A DNA stretch of 64,000 nucleotides from NCBI GenBank assembly GCA_903899965.1, contig CAIULB010000029.1, positions 1-64,000 on the forward strand. The letters are read 5' to 3'. The notes under the pieces are model-generated. The model had not been told where the DNA came from and searched no databases. It saw only the letters and a list, made by a program, of their open reading frames with translations. Position numbers and translations under genes: made by a program. The first letter of the stretch is position 1, and every line of letters starts with the position of its first letter. This document shows positions 20,912-30,153 of this stretch, in pieces. The stretch is from an uncultured Methylophilaceae bacterium. Its GTDB lineage: Bacteria; Pseudomonadota; Gammaproteobacteria; Burkholderiales; Methylophilaceae.

Positions 20912-20929
20912 TTAAGCGATATCGCTTAA
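20912..20929. repeat. Perfect 18-bp palindrome after ilvC
   Basis: TTAAGCGATATCGCTTAA reads the same on both strands and lies between the ilvC stop and the terminator hairpin. It has no T-run, so it is not itself an intrinsic terminator. It could be an mRNA-stabilising 3' hairpin or a protein site. Confidence 0.7.
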
Positions 20930-20936
20930 AATAAAA

Positions 20937-20965
20937 GGGCAAGGTGGCAACACCCTGCCCTTTTT
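20937..20965 (+). terminator. Rho-independent terminator of the ilv operon
   Basis: GGGCAAGGTG (20937-20946) pairs with CACCCTGCCC (20951-20960) with one wobble and a GCAA loop, followed by TTTTT. The GTG at 20944 lies inside this hairpin, which rules it out as the psd start. Confidence 0.88.
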
Positions 20966-20988
20966 ACTTTTATACAGTTGAGATTTTT

Positions 20989-21840
20989 GTGAGCGCGAAA
21001 TTAAAAGTTCTACCGCAATACCTAATTCCAAAACAGGCTATTACTGCACTTGCAGGCAAGCTTGCTTTTGCTAAGGCAGGCACACTCACTACTACCGTCA
21101 TTACGTGGTTTGTAAAACGCTACCAAGTCAATATGGCCGAAGCAGCAGAGCCCAATATTCAAGCTTACGAAAGCTTTAACGAGTTCTTCACGCGCCCTTT
21201 GAAAAAAGGTGCGAGACGTATTAGCAAAGCAGATTTCATTAGCCCAGTTGATGGCGCAATTAGCCAATTTGGCGATATTAAAGCCGACCAAATTTTCCAA
21301 GCCAAAGGCCACCAATACTCAACTCTTGCTATGCTTGCTGGCGATAAATCTTTAGCAGCTAGCTTTCAAAATGGTCACTTCGCCACGCTTTATTTAAGCC
21401 CCAAAGACTATCACCGCATTCACATGCCTTGTGATGGCAACCTTAAAAGTATGACTTACGTGCCGGGTGATTTATTTTCAGTCAACCCAACGACAGCGCA
21501 AGGCGTACCAGGTTTATTTGCAAGAAACGAACGTGTAATTTGTGAGTTTGATTCAGCACATGGATCTTTTGTGCTGATTTTAGTTGGTGCAACGATAGTT
21601 GGTAGCATGGCAACCATTTGGCATGGCATCGTCAACCCACCCAGACTTGGTAGTGTAAACACTTGGACTTATGAGAACCAAACCATCACACTTAAGCAAG
21701 GCGAAGAAATGGGGCATTTTTTACTCGGCTCAACCGTGGTCATGCTATTCCCAGAAAACACTCTCTCATTTAACAGAGCATGGAAGCCAGAAAAACCTAT
21801 CAAGCTAGGTGAGAAAATGGCCGACTCTGTTAAGCCTTAA
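20989..21840 (+). CDS. psd: Phosphatidylserine decarboxylase proenzyme
   Basis: Psd makes phosphatidylethanolamine and matures by self-cleavage to a pyruvoyl enzyme. The cleavage motif LGST is visible in HFLLGSTVVMLFPEN near the C-terminus, with Ser becoming the pyruvoyl group. Upstream are FNEFFTRPLK, SPVDGAI and LSPKDYHRIHMPCDG, which carry the expected Asp/His residues. The frame is open from 20944, but that GTG lies inside the ilv terminator stem, so the GTG at 20989 (VSAKLKVLPQYLIPK) is the sensible start. About 283 residues result, normal for the proteobacterial membrane-associated form. Confidence 0.95.
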   Translation: MSAKLKVLPQYLIPKQAITALAGKLAFAKAGTLTTTVITWFVKRYQVNMAEAAEPNIQAYESFNEFFTRPLKKGARRISKADFISPVDGAISQFGDIKADQIFQAKGHQYSTLAMLAGDKSLAASFQNGHFATLYLSPKDYHRIHMPCDGNLKSMTYVPGDLFSVNPTTAQGVPGLFARNERVICEFDSAHGSFVLILVGATIVGSMATIWHGIVNPPRLGSVNTWTYENQTITLKQGEEMGHFLLGSTVVMLFPENTLSFNRAWKPEKPIKLGEKMADSVKP

Positions 21841-21852
21841 AAGAACAGAGCC

Positions 21853-21880
21853 AAAAAAAACCGCTTAAAGCGGCTTTTCC
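21853..21880. terminator. Bidirectional terminator between psd and rppH
   Basis: CCGCTT (21861-21866) and AAGCGG (21868-21873) form a short hairpin with eight As on the left and CTTTT on the right. It is best suited to the minus-strand rppH transcript but usable by both. Confidence 0.8.
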
Positions 21881-21889
21881 AAAGTTTAT

Positions 21890-22423
21890 TTATTCAGTGA
21901 CAATGCGCTGAGGGTTTTGCGCTCTTTGCTTGGTACGTTCATTACTGCCCAAGTGCACAGCCAACTCATTAAGTGCCAAACGATAAACGTCACGCTTAAA
22001 CTCAATTACGCTTTCCATCGGCACCCAATACTCACTCCAGCGCCAAGCATCGAACTCTGGATGTGGGGTTGCTCTTAGCGAAACATCACTATCACGCCCA
22101 ACCAAGCGCAGTAAAAACCAAATTTGCTTTTGGCCTTTATAACTGCCACGCCACTCACGCTTAATCCAACTCGTCGGCACGTCATAGCGCAACCAGTCTC
22201 GCGTGCGGCCTAGAATTTTCACATGCTCAGGGCGCAATCCAACCTCTTCCATCAGCTCTCGATACATGGCTTCTTCTGGGCTTTCGCCTTGTTTTATGCC
22301 ACCTTGCGGGAACTGCCAAGAGTGTTCGCGGATGCGTTTACCCCAAAAAACCTGATTGTTGGCATTGCTAATAATAATGCCAACATTCGGGCGATATCCA
22401 TCGCGATCTATCATCACAAACAA
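21890..22423 (-). CDS. rppH: RNA pyrophosphohydrolase
   Basis: RppH removes pyrophosphate from triphosphorylated mRNA 5' ends to start decay. The Nudix box reads [20 protein letters not shown], and the N-terminal [20 protein letters not shown] and WQFPQGG are typical of RppH rather than of generic Nudix enzymes. The protein is 177 residues. It is divergent from the beta-propeller gene. Confidence 0.95.
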   Translation of the reverse strand: MFVMIDRDGYRPNVGIIISNANNQVFWGKRIREHSWQFPQGGIKQGESPEEAMYRELMEEVGLRPEHVKILGRTRDWLRYDVPTSWIKREWRGSYKGQKQIWFLLRLVGRDSDVSLRATPHPEFDAWRWSEYWVPMESVIEFKRDVYRLALNELAVHLGSNERTKQRAQNPQRIVTE

Positions 22424-22461
22424 CCTAAATAATTTAGTGTAATTTTTTCATACTTCGCCAC

Positions 22462-22486
22462 ATATTGAAAGGCATGGTTTCAATAT
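22462..22486. repeat. Inverted repeat between rppH and the beta-propeller gene
   Basis: ATATTGAAA (22462-22470) and TTTCAATAT (22478-22486) are perfect 9-bp inverted arms separated by GGCATGG. There is no T-run. It lies 39 bp upstream of the rppH start and 143 bp before the beta-propeller gene, a plausible operator, though this is inference. Confidence 0.55.
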
Positions 22487-22628
22487 CAGCTTCATAAAAT
22501 CTCAATACCCCACCCATCAAAGCATTGAAAGCCACTTTATTTTTTCTAGGTCAACCAGCACAAATCAGGCGCGTTAAATAAGCAATTGCAAGTTAGAATA
22601 CAAACTAAACCATTAATAAGCACATCCC

Positions 22629-23597
22629 TTGAAACTACCTAGCAAAAAAATCTTTTTAGTTATTAACAGCTTATGCATATCAAGCTTTATGAGCCTATGT
22701 TTTGCGGGGAGCGCATACATCACCAATCAAGGCGAAAACACTGTCTCAGTAATTGACACCACCACCAACCAAGTCATTAACACCATTAAGGTAGGATTAA
22801 AACCTGTGGGTGTTACAGTCTCAGCGTTTAGCCGTCGCGCTTACATTTCAAACGTTGATGGGCAAAGCATTTCAGTCATCGACACCACTAAGAACAAGCT
22901 GATAAACACATACCGAATTAAAGGCTCACCTGTTGGTTTAGTGATCTCACCCGACAGCAAAACACTCTATGTGGCTGACTGGACGGACGACCGCATTTAC
23001 GTATTAGATGCCATCACCTTAAAAGTACAAGCTGAAATCAAAGATGGAAAAGCTCCTGCTGGCATGGTGATTAGCCCTGATGGCAAAAAACTCTATATTG
23101 CCAATCGCGATACTAACGATGTCGCTATTATCGACACCAGCACTCGTCAAATCAGCAATCGCATCACCGTCGGCAAACACCCATTCGGCTTGGCAATGAG
23201 CAAAAGTGGTAACGAACTTTATGTCGTGAATGTTATTAGCAACACTGTTTCTGTCGTCAACACCACCAACTTAAAAAGCGAAAGCATCCGTGTGGGCGAA
23301 CACCCTTACTGCGTCACACCAAGCAAAGATGGTCTTTTCTTATTCGTCACCAACACCCAAGACGATAACGTTTCTGTGATTGAGCTCGCAAAAAAACAAA
23401 GCATTGCGACGATTAAAGTAGGTGAAGTTCCAGAAGGCATCAGCACAGATGAGTTCACAGGCAATATTTATGTAGCGAACTGGGCAACCAATCAAGTTAG
23501 TGTGATTGATGGGCAAACGCAAAAACTCATGAATCAAATCAAAACGGGCGAAAAAAGTCGGGCGTTTGGGCAGTTTATCTTGCAAACAAGCCCTTAA
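22629..23597 (+). CDS. Secreted YVTN-type beta-propeller protein
   Basis: This 322-residue exported protein begins with a signal-peptide-like segment (a basic start, then a hydrophobic core ending near LCFAGSAY). It is then built of about seven blades of roughly 42 residues. Each has the repeating pattern of AYITNQGENTVSVIDTTT, LYVADW and LYIANRDTNDVAIIDT, ending in a turn such as VGLKPVGV or VGKHPFGL. The start codon appears to be TTG at 22629, because no ATG lies before the signal sequence. The function is unknown. In methylotrophs such propellers occur near PQQ-dependent dehydrogenase genes, and the next gene is MxaD-like, so a periplasmic role in alcohol oxidation is possible but unproven. 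Confidence 0.88.
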   Translation: MKLPSKKIFLVINSLCISSFMSLCFAGSAYITNQGENTVSVIDTTTNQVINTIKVGLKPVGVTVSAFSRRAYISNVDGQSISVIDTTKNKLINTYRIKGSPVGLVISPDSKTLYVADWTDDRIYVLDAITLKVQAEIKDGKAPAGMVISPDGKKLYIANRDTNDVAIIDTSTRQISNRITVGKHPFGLAMSKSGNELYVVNVISNTVSVVNTTNLKSESIRVGEHPYCVTPSKDGLFLFVTNTQDDNVSVIELAKKQSIATIKVGEVPEGISTDEFTGNIYVANWATNQVSVIDGQTQKLMNQIKTGEKSRAFGQFILQTSP

Positions 23598-23735
23598 TAA
23601 AAGGCGTTTTTAATGAAAAATCATCGTAAACTCCCCCAAATTTAGGTAAAGTAATAAGTTAAGTTTTTTTGCAAGTTTTGAAGTTGTTTTAAACGTAGTT
23701 AATTTTTAGAGTAATTAATATTTGGAGAAATTCGC

Positions 23736-24272
23736 ATGAAAAAAGTACTAGCACTCATCGCCATGGCTATTTTGCCGCTTACCGCAGCAGCCCACGGCCC
23801 AAGCCCACAAAAAGTAGAAAAAGAAATCGTCATTAAAGCTGATCCAGCTAAAGTTTGGGCTTTGGTTAAAGATTTCGGCAACTTGCAAAAATGGCATCCA
23901 GCAGTGGCTAGCACTAAGCTGGAAACTAAAAAAGATGAAAATGGCGATGAGCAAACTTACCGCACATTGACGCTTAAAGGCGGCGGAACAATCTACGAAA
24001 AACTTCGTGGCATTGATGACAAAGACATGCAATTGAAATATGAAATCGTTTCTGGCGTATTACCAGTGGCTGATTACAACGCAAAAATGACGGTTAAAGC
24101 AGGCCCTGGCGCTGGCGAAACAACAGTGGTTTGGATGGCACGTTTCTACCGTGTATACAAACTTAACCCTCCTATCCCAGCTGGTCAAGATGATGAGTCT
24201 GCAATCAATGCTGTGACTGGCGTATTTGAAGCAGGTCTACCAGCACTTAAAGCATTGGCTGAATCTAAATAA
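23736..24272 (+). CDS. Periplasmic SRPBCC-family MxaD-like protein
   Basis: This 178-residue protein starts with a clear signal peptide (MKKVLALIAMAILPLTAAAHG, cleaved after TAAA or so). It continues as a START/SRPBCC lipid-binding-like fold (VEKEIVIKADPAKVWALVKD then FGNLQKWHPAV, with a late MARFYRVYKLNPPIP). Its size and layout match MxaD, the small periplasmic protein linked to methanol dehydrogenase and cytochrome cL in methylotrophs. No mxaF, xoxF or PQQ gene is in the window, so the link is by resemblance only. GGAG precedes the ATG by 8 nt. A terminator follows. Confidence 0.87.
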   Translation: MKKVLALIAMAILPLTAAAHGPSPQKVEKEIVIKADPAKVWALVKDFGNLQKWHPAVASTKLETKKDENGDEQTYRTLTLKGGGTIYEKLRGIDDKDMQLKYEIVSGVLPVADYNAKMTVKAGPGAGETTVVWMARFYRVYKLNPPIPAGQDDESAINAVTGVFEAGLPALKALAESK

Positions 24273-24301
24273 CTTTTAGCTGGCCGTTTCAAGCACTTAA
24301 A

Positions 24302-24327
24302 AAGCCTCGATTTATCGGGGCTTTTTT
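24302..24327 (+). terminator. Terminator after the MxaD-like gene
   Basis: GCCTCGAT (24304-24311) pairs with ATCGGGGC (24314-24321) through one G-T pair and a tiny TT loop. AAA lies before it and CTTTTTT after it. Confidence 0.82.
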
Positions 24328-24391
24328 AATATATGTGTCACCTTTAAAAATGTCAAAATACAACCCTACTCATTCAATTGCTTCCACCTAT

Positions 24392-25066
24392 ATGTCTTCA
24401 GCCATTCTAAATCTTGAAACTATCATCATTGAAACCTCAATGCCGATTAAACACAGCGTGATTTGGCTGCATGGCTTAGGGGCAGATGGGCAAGATTTTG
24501 TCCCCATCGTGCCAAAGCTCAACATGCCTAACACGCGGTTTATTTTTCCACATGCGCCGCATAAACCTATCACGATGAATAATGGTTATGAGATGCGCGC
24601 TTGGTATGATTTATTTGGCCTGAGTTTGCAACATCAGCAAGATGAAGCGGGCATGCGTAAAATGCAGAAAAGCATTGAGGCTTTAATTGCCAACGAAATA
24701 AGGCAAGGCATTAGCGAAAACAACATCGTGTTGGCTGGCTTTTCGCAAGGCGGTGCAATGGCTTTATTTACTGCGCTTCGCCATCCAAAAAGATTAGCTG
24801 GGGTATTGGCGCTTTCGACTTACGTCTGCCTCAAAGAAAAGTTGGCAGAGGAAGCCAACCCAGCCAACCAAGATGTGCCAATTCTGATGGCGCACGGCAG
24901 TTTTGATAGCGTGATTACGCTAGACACCTGCTTGATTTCACGCCACTTGCTGGAGAGCCTCAATTACAAACTTGAGTGGCACGAATACCCAATGGCACAT
25001 TCTGTTTGCGCCGAAGAAATTGATGATATTTCACGCTTTCTAAGCAAGGTTTTTAAGGCCGAATAG
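24392..25066 (+). CDS. Alpha/beta hydrolase, carboxylesterase/phospholipase family
   Basis: This cytoplasmic serine esterase resembles Pseudomonas carboxylesterase II and lysophospholipase-like enzymes. The oxyanion-side motif WLHGLGADGQDF comes early, the nucleophile elbow is GFSQGGAM, and the acid and His of the triad are expected in AHGSFDSVI and YPMAHSVCAEEI. The frame extends to 24335, but the first 19 residues are not family-like. I use the ATG at 24392, though ATG 24350 is also possible and neither has a clear ribosome site. The natural substrate is unknown. It precedes xseB by 13 nt. Confidence 0.87.
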   Translation: MSSAILNLETIIIETSMPIKHSVIWLHGLGADGQDFVPIVPKLNMPNTRFIFPHAPHKPITMNNGYEMRAWYDLFGLSLQHQQDEAGMRKMQKSIEALIANEIRQGISENNIVLAGFSQGGAMALFTALRHPKRLAGVLALSTYVCLKEKLAEEANPANQDVPILMAHGSFDSVITLDTCLISRHLLESLNYKLEWHEYPMAHSVCAEEIDDISRFLSKVFKAE

Positions 25067-25079
25067 GTTAAAATGTCGC

Positions 25080-25337
25080 ATGACTAAAAATCTCATAGAA
25101 TCCACCTCCGAATTGCTTGAAGTGAGCTTTGAAGCCGCCGTAAGCGAGCTTGAAACTATCGTCAGCCAAATGGAATCCAAAGAATTGTCTTTGCAAGACA
25201 CCCTTGCCGCTTTTAAACGTGGCACAGCCTTGTTGCAACATTGCCAAAAAACTTTAGTAGAAGTTGAACAGCAAGTGCGTATTTTGAGCGACGACGGCAA
25301 GACTCAAGTATTACAGGCATACCAAGACCACGATTAA
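25080..25337 (+). CDS. xseB: Exodeoxyribonuclease VII small subunit
   Basis: XseB is the small helical subunit of exonuclease VII, several copies of which bind the XseA catalytic subunit. The 85-residue protein contains the family pattern FEAAVSELETIVSQMESKEL followed by SLQDTLAAFKRGTALLQHC. It ends 1 nt before ispA, the usual xseB-ispA-dxs order. xseA is not in this window. Confidence 0.93.
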   Translation: MTKNLIESTSELLEVSFEAAVSELETIVSQMESKELSLQDTLAAFKRGTALLQHCQKTLVEVEQQVRILSDDGKTQVLQAYQDHD

Positions 25338-25338
25338 A

Positions 25339-26238
25339 ATGGATTTAAGTAACGACCTTCAAAGCTGGGCAACAGCCATACAGCAACGCACCGAACAAGC
25401 GCTAGATAAAGCCCTGCCAGCCGCGAACATTGCGCCAAATAAACTGCACGAAGCCATGCGCTATGCAACCCTTGGCGGTGGGAAACGTGTGCGTGCTTTA
25501 TTAGCGCATGCCGCTGGCGAGTTTTGTGGGGCGGATGCTAATAAGATTGACCAAGCCGCGATTGCCGTTGAGATGATTCACGCTTATTCATTGGTGCATG
25601 ATGATATGCCGTGCATGGATAACGATGACTTACGTCGCGGTAAGCCTTCATGTCACAAACAATTTGATGATGCAACTGCGCTACTTGTGGGCGATGCTTT
25701 GCAGAGCTTGGCTTTTCAAGTGCTCTCAGCGCCTAATTTACATGCGGATTCTGAACATCAAATCAACATGATTCATCTATTGGCAGTTGCCAGTGGTTCA
25801 CGCGGCATGGCTGGCGGACAAATGATTGATTTAGCAAGCGTGGGGGAGTCGCTATCTCAAACTGAGCTTGAGTTTATGCACATCCATAAAACAGGCGCAT
25901 TGATTCGTGCAGCAGCTTTGCTTGGTGCTTATAGCGCAAGTGCTTTAGATGAAAAGCGTATTTCAGCAATTGACCATTACGCGCAATCAATTGGTCTTGC
26001 ATTCCAAGTGGTGGATGACATTTTAGATACCGAAGCCGATACCGTAACGCTAGGCAAAACCGCAGGCAAAGATGCCGATAGCAACAAACCAACTTATGTG
26101 ACCATACTTGGCTTAGTCCGCGCAAAAGAGCTTTCAGAAGAACTTTATGACAGTGCAATTGAGCCATTGAAAGCTTATGGCGAGGATGCGACAAGACTTG
26201 TTCAGCTCGCACAATTTATTACTCAACGAGGCTTTTAA
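25339..26238 (+). CDS. ispA: Polyprenyl synthetase, farnesyl diphosphate synthase
   Basis: IspA condenses dimethylallyl and isopentenyl diphosphates to farnesyl diphosphate. The first Asp-rich motif is visible in [20 protein letters not shown], the second in [13 protein letters not shown], and the [10 protein letters not shown] loop precedes the first. The spacing DDxxxxD in motif one is typical of bacterial farnesyl synthases. The protein is 299 residues. The stop overlaps the dxs start by 1 nt. Confidence 0.95.
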   Translation: MDLSNDLQSWATAIQQRTEQALDKALPAANIAPNKLHEAMRYATLGGGKRVRALLAHAAGEFCGADANKIDQAAIAVEMIHAYSLVHDDMPCMDNDDLRRGKPSCHKQFDDATALLVGDALQSLAFQVLSAPNLHADSEHQINMIHLLAVASGSRGMAGGQMIDLASVGESLSQTELEFMHIHKTGALIRAAALLGAYSASALDEKRISAIDHYAQSIGLAFQVVDDILDTEADTVTLGKTAGKDADSNKPTYVTILGLVRAKELSEELYDSAIEPLKAYGEDATRLVQLAQFITQRGF

Positions 26239-28091
26239 TGGCGGCTGAATACCCTTTACTCGACACCGTCCACATGCCTGAGCAACTGCGCCATTTGTCG
26301 CGCAAACAATTGCCTGAACTTGCCAAAGAGCTGCGTGAATTTTTAGTAGAAAGCGTGTCGCAAACAGGTGGGCATTTATCTTCCAACCTAGGCGTTGTTG
26401 AGCTCACGATTGCTTTGCATTATGTATTCAACACACCCGAAGATCGATTGGTGTGGGATGTGGGTCATCAAACCTATCCGCACAAAATTCTCACAGGTCG
26501 CCGCTATTCAATGAGCACATTACGCAAGCCTGGTGGAATTGCCGGCTTTCCTCGCCGCAACGAAAGCGTATTCGACACCTTTGGCACAGGCCACTCTAGC
26601 ACTTCAATTTCGGCAGCGCTAGGCATGGCAATTGCCGCACAACAAACCGGCTCAGACCGCCGTGCAGTAGCCATTATTGGCGATGGCGCGATGACCGCTG
26701 GCATGGCCTTTGAAGCCCTCAACAATGCAGGTGCGATGGATGCCAACTTACTGGTGATTTTGAACGACAACGACATGTCGATTTCACCCAATGTGGGCGC
26801 GCTTCAAAATTACTTAGCTAGACTGCTTTCTGGCAGACTGTATACCAATGTTCGAAAATCTGGTGAGCGCGTATTAGGCGTGATGCCGCCAGTCTTGGAA
26901 TTTGCAAAACGCGCAGAAGAGCACGTCAAAGGCATGGTGACGCCAAGTACATTATTTGAAGAATTTGGCTTCAATTACATCGGCCCGATTGATGGTCACG
27001 ATCTAGATACGTTGGTTGCAACGCTCAATAATATTAAAAAGCTTCAAGGGCCGCAGTTCTTACATATCGTGACTGAAAAAGGCCGCGGCTATGCGCCAGC
27101 TGAAAACGAACCAGGCAAGTTTCATGGCGTAGGTAAGTTCAACCCAGAGGATGGCTGTGCGATTAGCAGTTCAAGCAAAAAAACTTACACACAAGTTTTT
27201 AGTGACTGGCTTGTGGACATGGCAGCAAAAGATGAGCGCTTAATCGGCATCACCCCTGCCATGTGTGATGGCTCTGGCATGAATGACTTTGCGGCAGCTT
27301 ACCCAAAAAGATTTTACGATGTTGGCATTGCGGAACAACACGCACTGACTTTTGCTGCTGGTATGGCTTGCGATGGCTTAAAACCTGTTGTCGCGATTTA
27401 CTCGACATTTTTACAACGCGCTTACGATCAATTAATTCACGATATTGCACTTCAAAACCTACCTGTGGTTTTTGCAATTGATCGTGCTGGTTTGGTGGGT
27501 GCTGACGGCCCAACACATGCGGGGAGCTTTGACTTAAGCTTCTTACGCTGCATCCCGAATATGGTCGTGATGACACCGAGCGATGAGCAAGAGTGTCGCC
27601 AAATGCTCACAACGGCATTCCATTTCAATGGCCCAAGCGCTGTGCGATATCCTCGCGGGGGTGGGCCAGGCGCAACGATTACAAGCGAACTAAGTTCATT
27701 ACCAATCGGCAAAGGTGAAATTCGTCGACAAGGTAAAAAGATTGCGATTTTAGCCTTTGGTAGCATGCTCGCGCCAGCGCTTGACGCCGCAGAAAAGCTC
27801 AATGCGACAGTCGCCAATATGCGCTTTGTGAAGCCGTTGGACATTGAGCTTGTGCACTTATTAGCTAACAGCCACGACCTTATTGTGATCATAGAAGAGA
27901 ACGCCATTATGGGCGGCGCAGGCGCAGCGGTGATGGAAGCCATGCAGGCATTGAACATTGCCACACCAACACTATGTTTGGGCCTGCCAGATACATTTAT
28001 TGAGCACGGCGTGCATGAAACCATGTTGGCAGAATGCGGTCTTGATGCTAAAGGCATCATCACCTCAATTGAGAAAAAATTAACCGAGTGA
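26238..28091 (+). CDS. dxs: 1-deoxy-D-xylulose-5-phosphate synthase
   Basis: Dxs joins pyruvate and glyceraldehyde 3-phosphate, the entry step of the MEP isoprenoid pathway. The N-terminal His region [20 protein letters not shown] and the ThDP motif [18 protein letters not shown] are present. The transketolase-like pyrimidine domain has [17 protein letters not shown], and the C-terminal domain follows. The 617-residue length is normal. The translational coupling to ispA makes sense because both serve isoprenoid, and so quinone, synthesis. Confidence 0.97.
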   Translation: MAAEYPLLDTVHMPEQLRHLSRKQLPELAKELREFLVESVSQTGGHLSSNLGVVELTIALHYVFNTPEDRLVWDVGHQTYPHKILTGRRYSMSTLRKPGGIAGFPRRNESVFDTFGTGHSSTSISAALGMAIAAQQTGSDRRAVAIIGDGAMTAGMAFEALNNAGAMDANLLVILNDNDMSISPNVGALQNYLARLLSGRLYTNVRKSGERVLGVMPPVLEFAKRAEEHVKGMVTPSTLFEEFGFNYIGPIDGHDLDTLVATLNNIKKLQGPQFLHIVTEKGRGYAPAENEPGKFHGVGKFNPEDGCAISSSSKKTYTQVFSDWLVDMAAKDERLIGITPAMCDGSGMNDFAAAYPKRFYDVGIAEQHALTFAAGMACDGLKPVVAIYSTFLQRAYDQLIHDIALQNLPVVFAIDRAGLVGADGPTHAGSFDLSFLRCIPNMVVMTPSDEQECRQMLTTAFHFNGPSAVRYPRGGGPGATITSELSSLPIGKGEIRRQGKKIAILAFGSMLAPALDAAEKLNATVANMRFVKPLDIELVHLLANSHDLIVIIEENAIMGGAGAAVMEAMQALNIATPTLCLGLPDTFIEHGVHETMLAECGLDAKGIITSIEKKLTE

Positions 28092-28136
28092 TATACTCAA
28101 GTATTGGTGTTAGATATTTATAAATTCAGGAAACCA

Positions 28137-28937
28137 ATGAGCCAAGATCAAAACTTACCTATCGAAGATGTACAAAACACGCCGGACGTTCGTCATTTGG
28201 CGATTGATAAGGTAGGCATTAAATCTATCCGCCACCCTGTGAAGGTGAAAGATAAAACAGGCGGCGTTCAGCACACTGTAGCCATGTTCGATATGTATGT
28301 GCATTTGCCGCACAACTTTAAAGGCACACACATGTCGCGCTTTGTTGAAATTCTCAACATGAATGAGCGTGAGATTTCGATTGAATCTTTCGAAACCATT
28401 TTGCGTGAAATGGTAAAACGCCTAGAGGCTGAATCTGGCTACGTGCAAATGACTTTCCCGTACTTCGTAAACAAATCTGCCCCTGTATCAGGCGTTCAAA
28501 GTTTGCTCGATTACGAAGTGACATTTATCGGTGAAATTAAACAAGGGAAATTCGATATCACCGTTAAAGTATTGGTGCCGGTGACTAGCCTTTGCCCATG
28601 CTCTAAAAAGATCTCAGACTACGGCGCGCACAACCAACGCTCTCACGTTACTGTAACCGCGCTGATTAACGACTTTATTTGGGTGGAAGACATTATCCGC
28701 ATGGTGGAAGAACAAGCCTCTTGTGAGCTTTATGGCCTACTCAAACGCCCTGATGAGAAGTTTGTGACTGAACGCGCTTACGACAACCCTAAGTTTGTAG
28801 AAGACATGGTGCGTGACGTTGCCGCGGTGTTGAATGACGAGAAACGGATTGATAAGTTCGTGGTCGAATCTGAAAATTTCGAGTCTATCCATAATCACTC
28901 GGCTTATGCATTGATTGAAAAAGACAAACGTATTTAA
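28137..28937 (+). CDS. folE2: GTP cyclohydrolase FolE2 (type IB)
   Basis: FolE2 opens the tetrahydrofolate pathway by converting GTP to dihydroneopterin triphosphate and can use several metals other than zinc. Recognised blocks are [20 protein letters not shown], the metal-site Cys in [20 protein letters not shown] and the late [17 protein letters not shown]. The frame opens with GTG at 28104. However, AGGA at 28127-28130 stands 6 nt before the ATG at 28137, and the protein [13 protein letters not shown] starts as in homologues, so that start is used. It is 266 residues long. Confidence 0.95.
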   Translation: MSQDQNLPIEDVQNTPDVRHLAIDKVGIKSIRHPVKVKDKTGGVQHTVAMFDMYVHLPHNFKGTHMSRFVEILNMNEREISIESFETILREMVKRLEAESGYVQMTFPYFVNKSAPVSGVQSLLDYEVTFIGEIKQGKFDITVKVLVPVTSLCPCSKKISDYGAHNQRSHVTVTALINDFIWVEDIIRMVEEQASCELYGLLKRPDEKFVTERAYDNPKFVEDMVRDVAAVLNDEKRIDKFVVESENFESIHNHSAYALIEKDKRI

Positions 28938-28953
28938 TAAGATTTTTAGCATT

Positions 28954-28983
28954 AAAAAGCCAGCTCAATTGAGCTGGCTTTTT
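28954..28983. terminator. Bidirectional terminator between folE2 and the MFS gene
   Basis: A perfect palindrome has arms 28954-28968 and 28969-28983, with core AGCCAGCTC/GAGCTGGCT bounded by an A-run and a T-run. It serves both convergent genes. Confidence 0.93.
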
Positions 28984-28987
28984 AATT

Positions 28988-30133
28988 TTAGAGCTTCGCT
29001 TTTTTTGGCATGACCCAAATAAAGAACAAACAGCCAAGCAAGCCAAATATGCCTGAAATAGCAAAAGTCCAACTTGACCCTAGCGCCTCCCAAGCATAAC
29101 CACTAACCAACCCACCAAAGGTGCCACCCATACCATAAGATACACTGGTATAAAGCCCCTGCCCTTTTGATTGATGACGACCTTTGAAGTGCTGATGCGT
29201 CATCGCCACTGCAGCGGCATGATAGGAACCAAAAGTAGCAGCATGCAACACTTGTGCAAACAGCACTATCCACCACCAATCCACCGCCCAGCCAATTAAA
29301 TTAAAGCGTACAAAGGCAATGAATAAGCTGACGAGTAAAATATTCTTTAGGCCGAAGCGCTTGGTCAGTTTTGGCATCCATAAGAAAATCAAAATCTCAG
29401 CGATGACGCCCAATGCCCAAAGCAAGCCAACATTCGCTTTACTATAACCATGGTCAACTAAGTAAATAGAGTAAAACGTGTAATACACGCCATGCGCCGC
29501 AGCCATCATGAAACAAGCGGCCAACAAAGCGAGCACTTCGCGCTGCCGCATAATCGCCCAAATGGAACGGTCATCAGTATGATGCGGCTCTATTTTTGGT
29601 TCGGGAATATTACGAGAGAACACCAAGACCGCGACCATCATGCCCAGCACAGCCCATAGCAATAAGCGAATATTGAAGATATCGAGCAAGTACCCAAGGC
29701 CAATCACCGCAACGATAAAGCCTATAGACCCCCACATACGGATATGGCCGTATTTATCAAAGCGGTCGCCCAAATGACCTAGCGTGACTGTTTCGATTAA
29801 AGGTAAAGACGCACTCCAAAAGAAGCTGAGCAAAAGCATAACAGCAAACAGCCAGGCATAGCTTGTGCCCACAAACACCCCAACATAAGAGAGCAAACTC
29901 AGCGCGGATAACCACTGAATAATGGAAACGCGTTGCCCAAGATGATCTGCTAGCCAGCCCCACAAGCTAGGCGCAAAAATACGCGCCACTTGAAACAGTG
30001 ACATGAGCACTGCGATTTGGAATGGGGCAAAAGCGAGTGATTTTAGATATAGGCTCCAATAGGGCGAAAAGGAGCCTACAAATGCGAAATAAGCGAAATA
30101 AAAAGCGGAAAGGCGCCAATAAGGGAGTTGCAT
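28988..30133 (-). CDS. MFS transporter, HcaT-like (PPP family)
   Basis: This 381-residue inner membrane protein has about twelve hydrophobic helices and resembles the 3-phenylpropionate-type (HcaT/LacY-like) major facilitator group. The N-terminus YFAYFAFVGSFSPYWSLYLK and the loop GWLADHLGQRVSIIQWLS are characteristic, and a PEPKIEPH cytoplasmic loop separates the two halves. The substrate is unknown. In many betaproteobacteria the gene sits alone among housekeeping genes, as here. It lies 20 nt downstream of aroC on the same strand and may be read from the same message. Confidence 0.87.
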   Translation of the reverse strand: MQLPYWRLSAFYFAYFAFVGSFSPYWSLYLKSLAFAPFQIAVLMSLFQVARIFAPSLWGWLADHLGQRVSIIQWLSALSLLSYVGVFVGTSYAWLFAVMLLLSFFWSASLPLIETVTLGHLGDRFDKYGHIRMWGSIGFIVAVIGLGYLLDIFNIRLLLWAVLGMMVAVLVFSRNIPEPKIEPHHTDDRSIWAIMRQREVLALLAACFMMAAAHGVYYTFYSIYLVDHGYSKANVGLLWALGVIAEILIFLWMPKLTKRFGLKNILLVSLFIAFVRFNLIGWAVDWWWIVLFAQVLHAATFGSYHAAAVAMTHQHFKGRHQSKGQGLYTSVSYGMGGTFGGLVSGYAWEALGSSWTFAISGIFGLLGCLFFIWVMPKKAKL

Positions 30134-30153
30134 ATCAGGCCTATGAAAATAAA

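Noticed and set aside
20944-20988. Upstream GTG start for psd
   Set aside because: The GTG is inside the ilv terminator stem and the additional residues are not family-like; GTG at 20989 fits.
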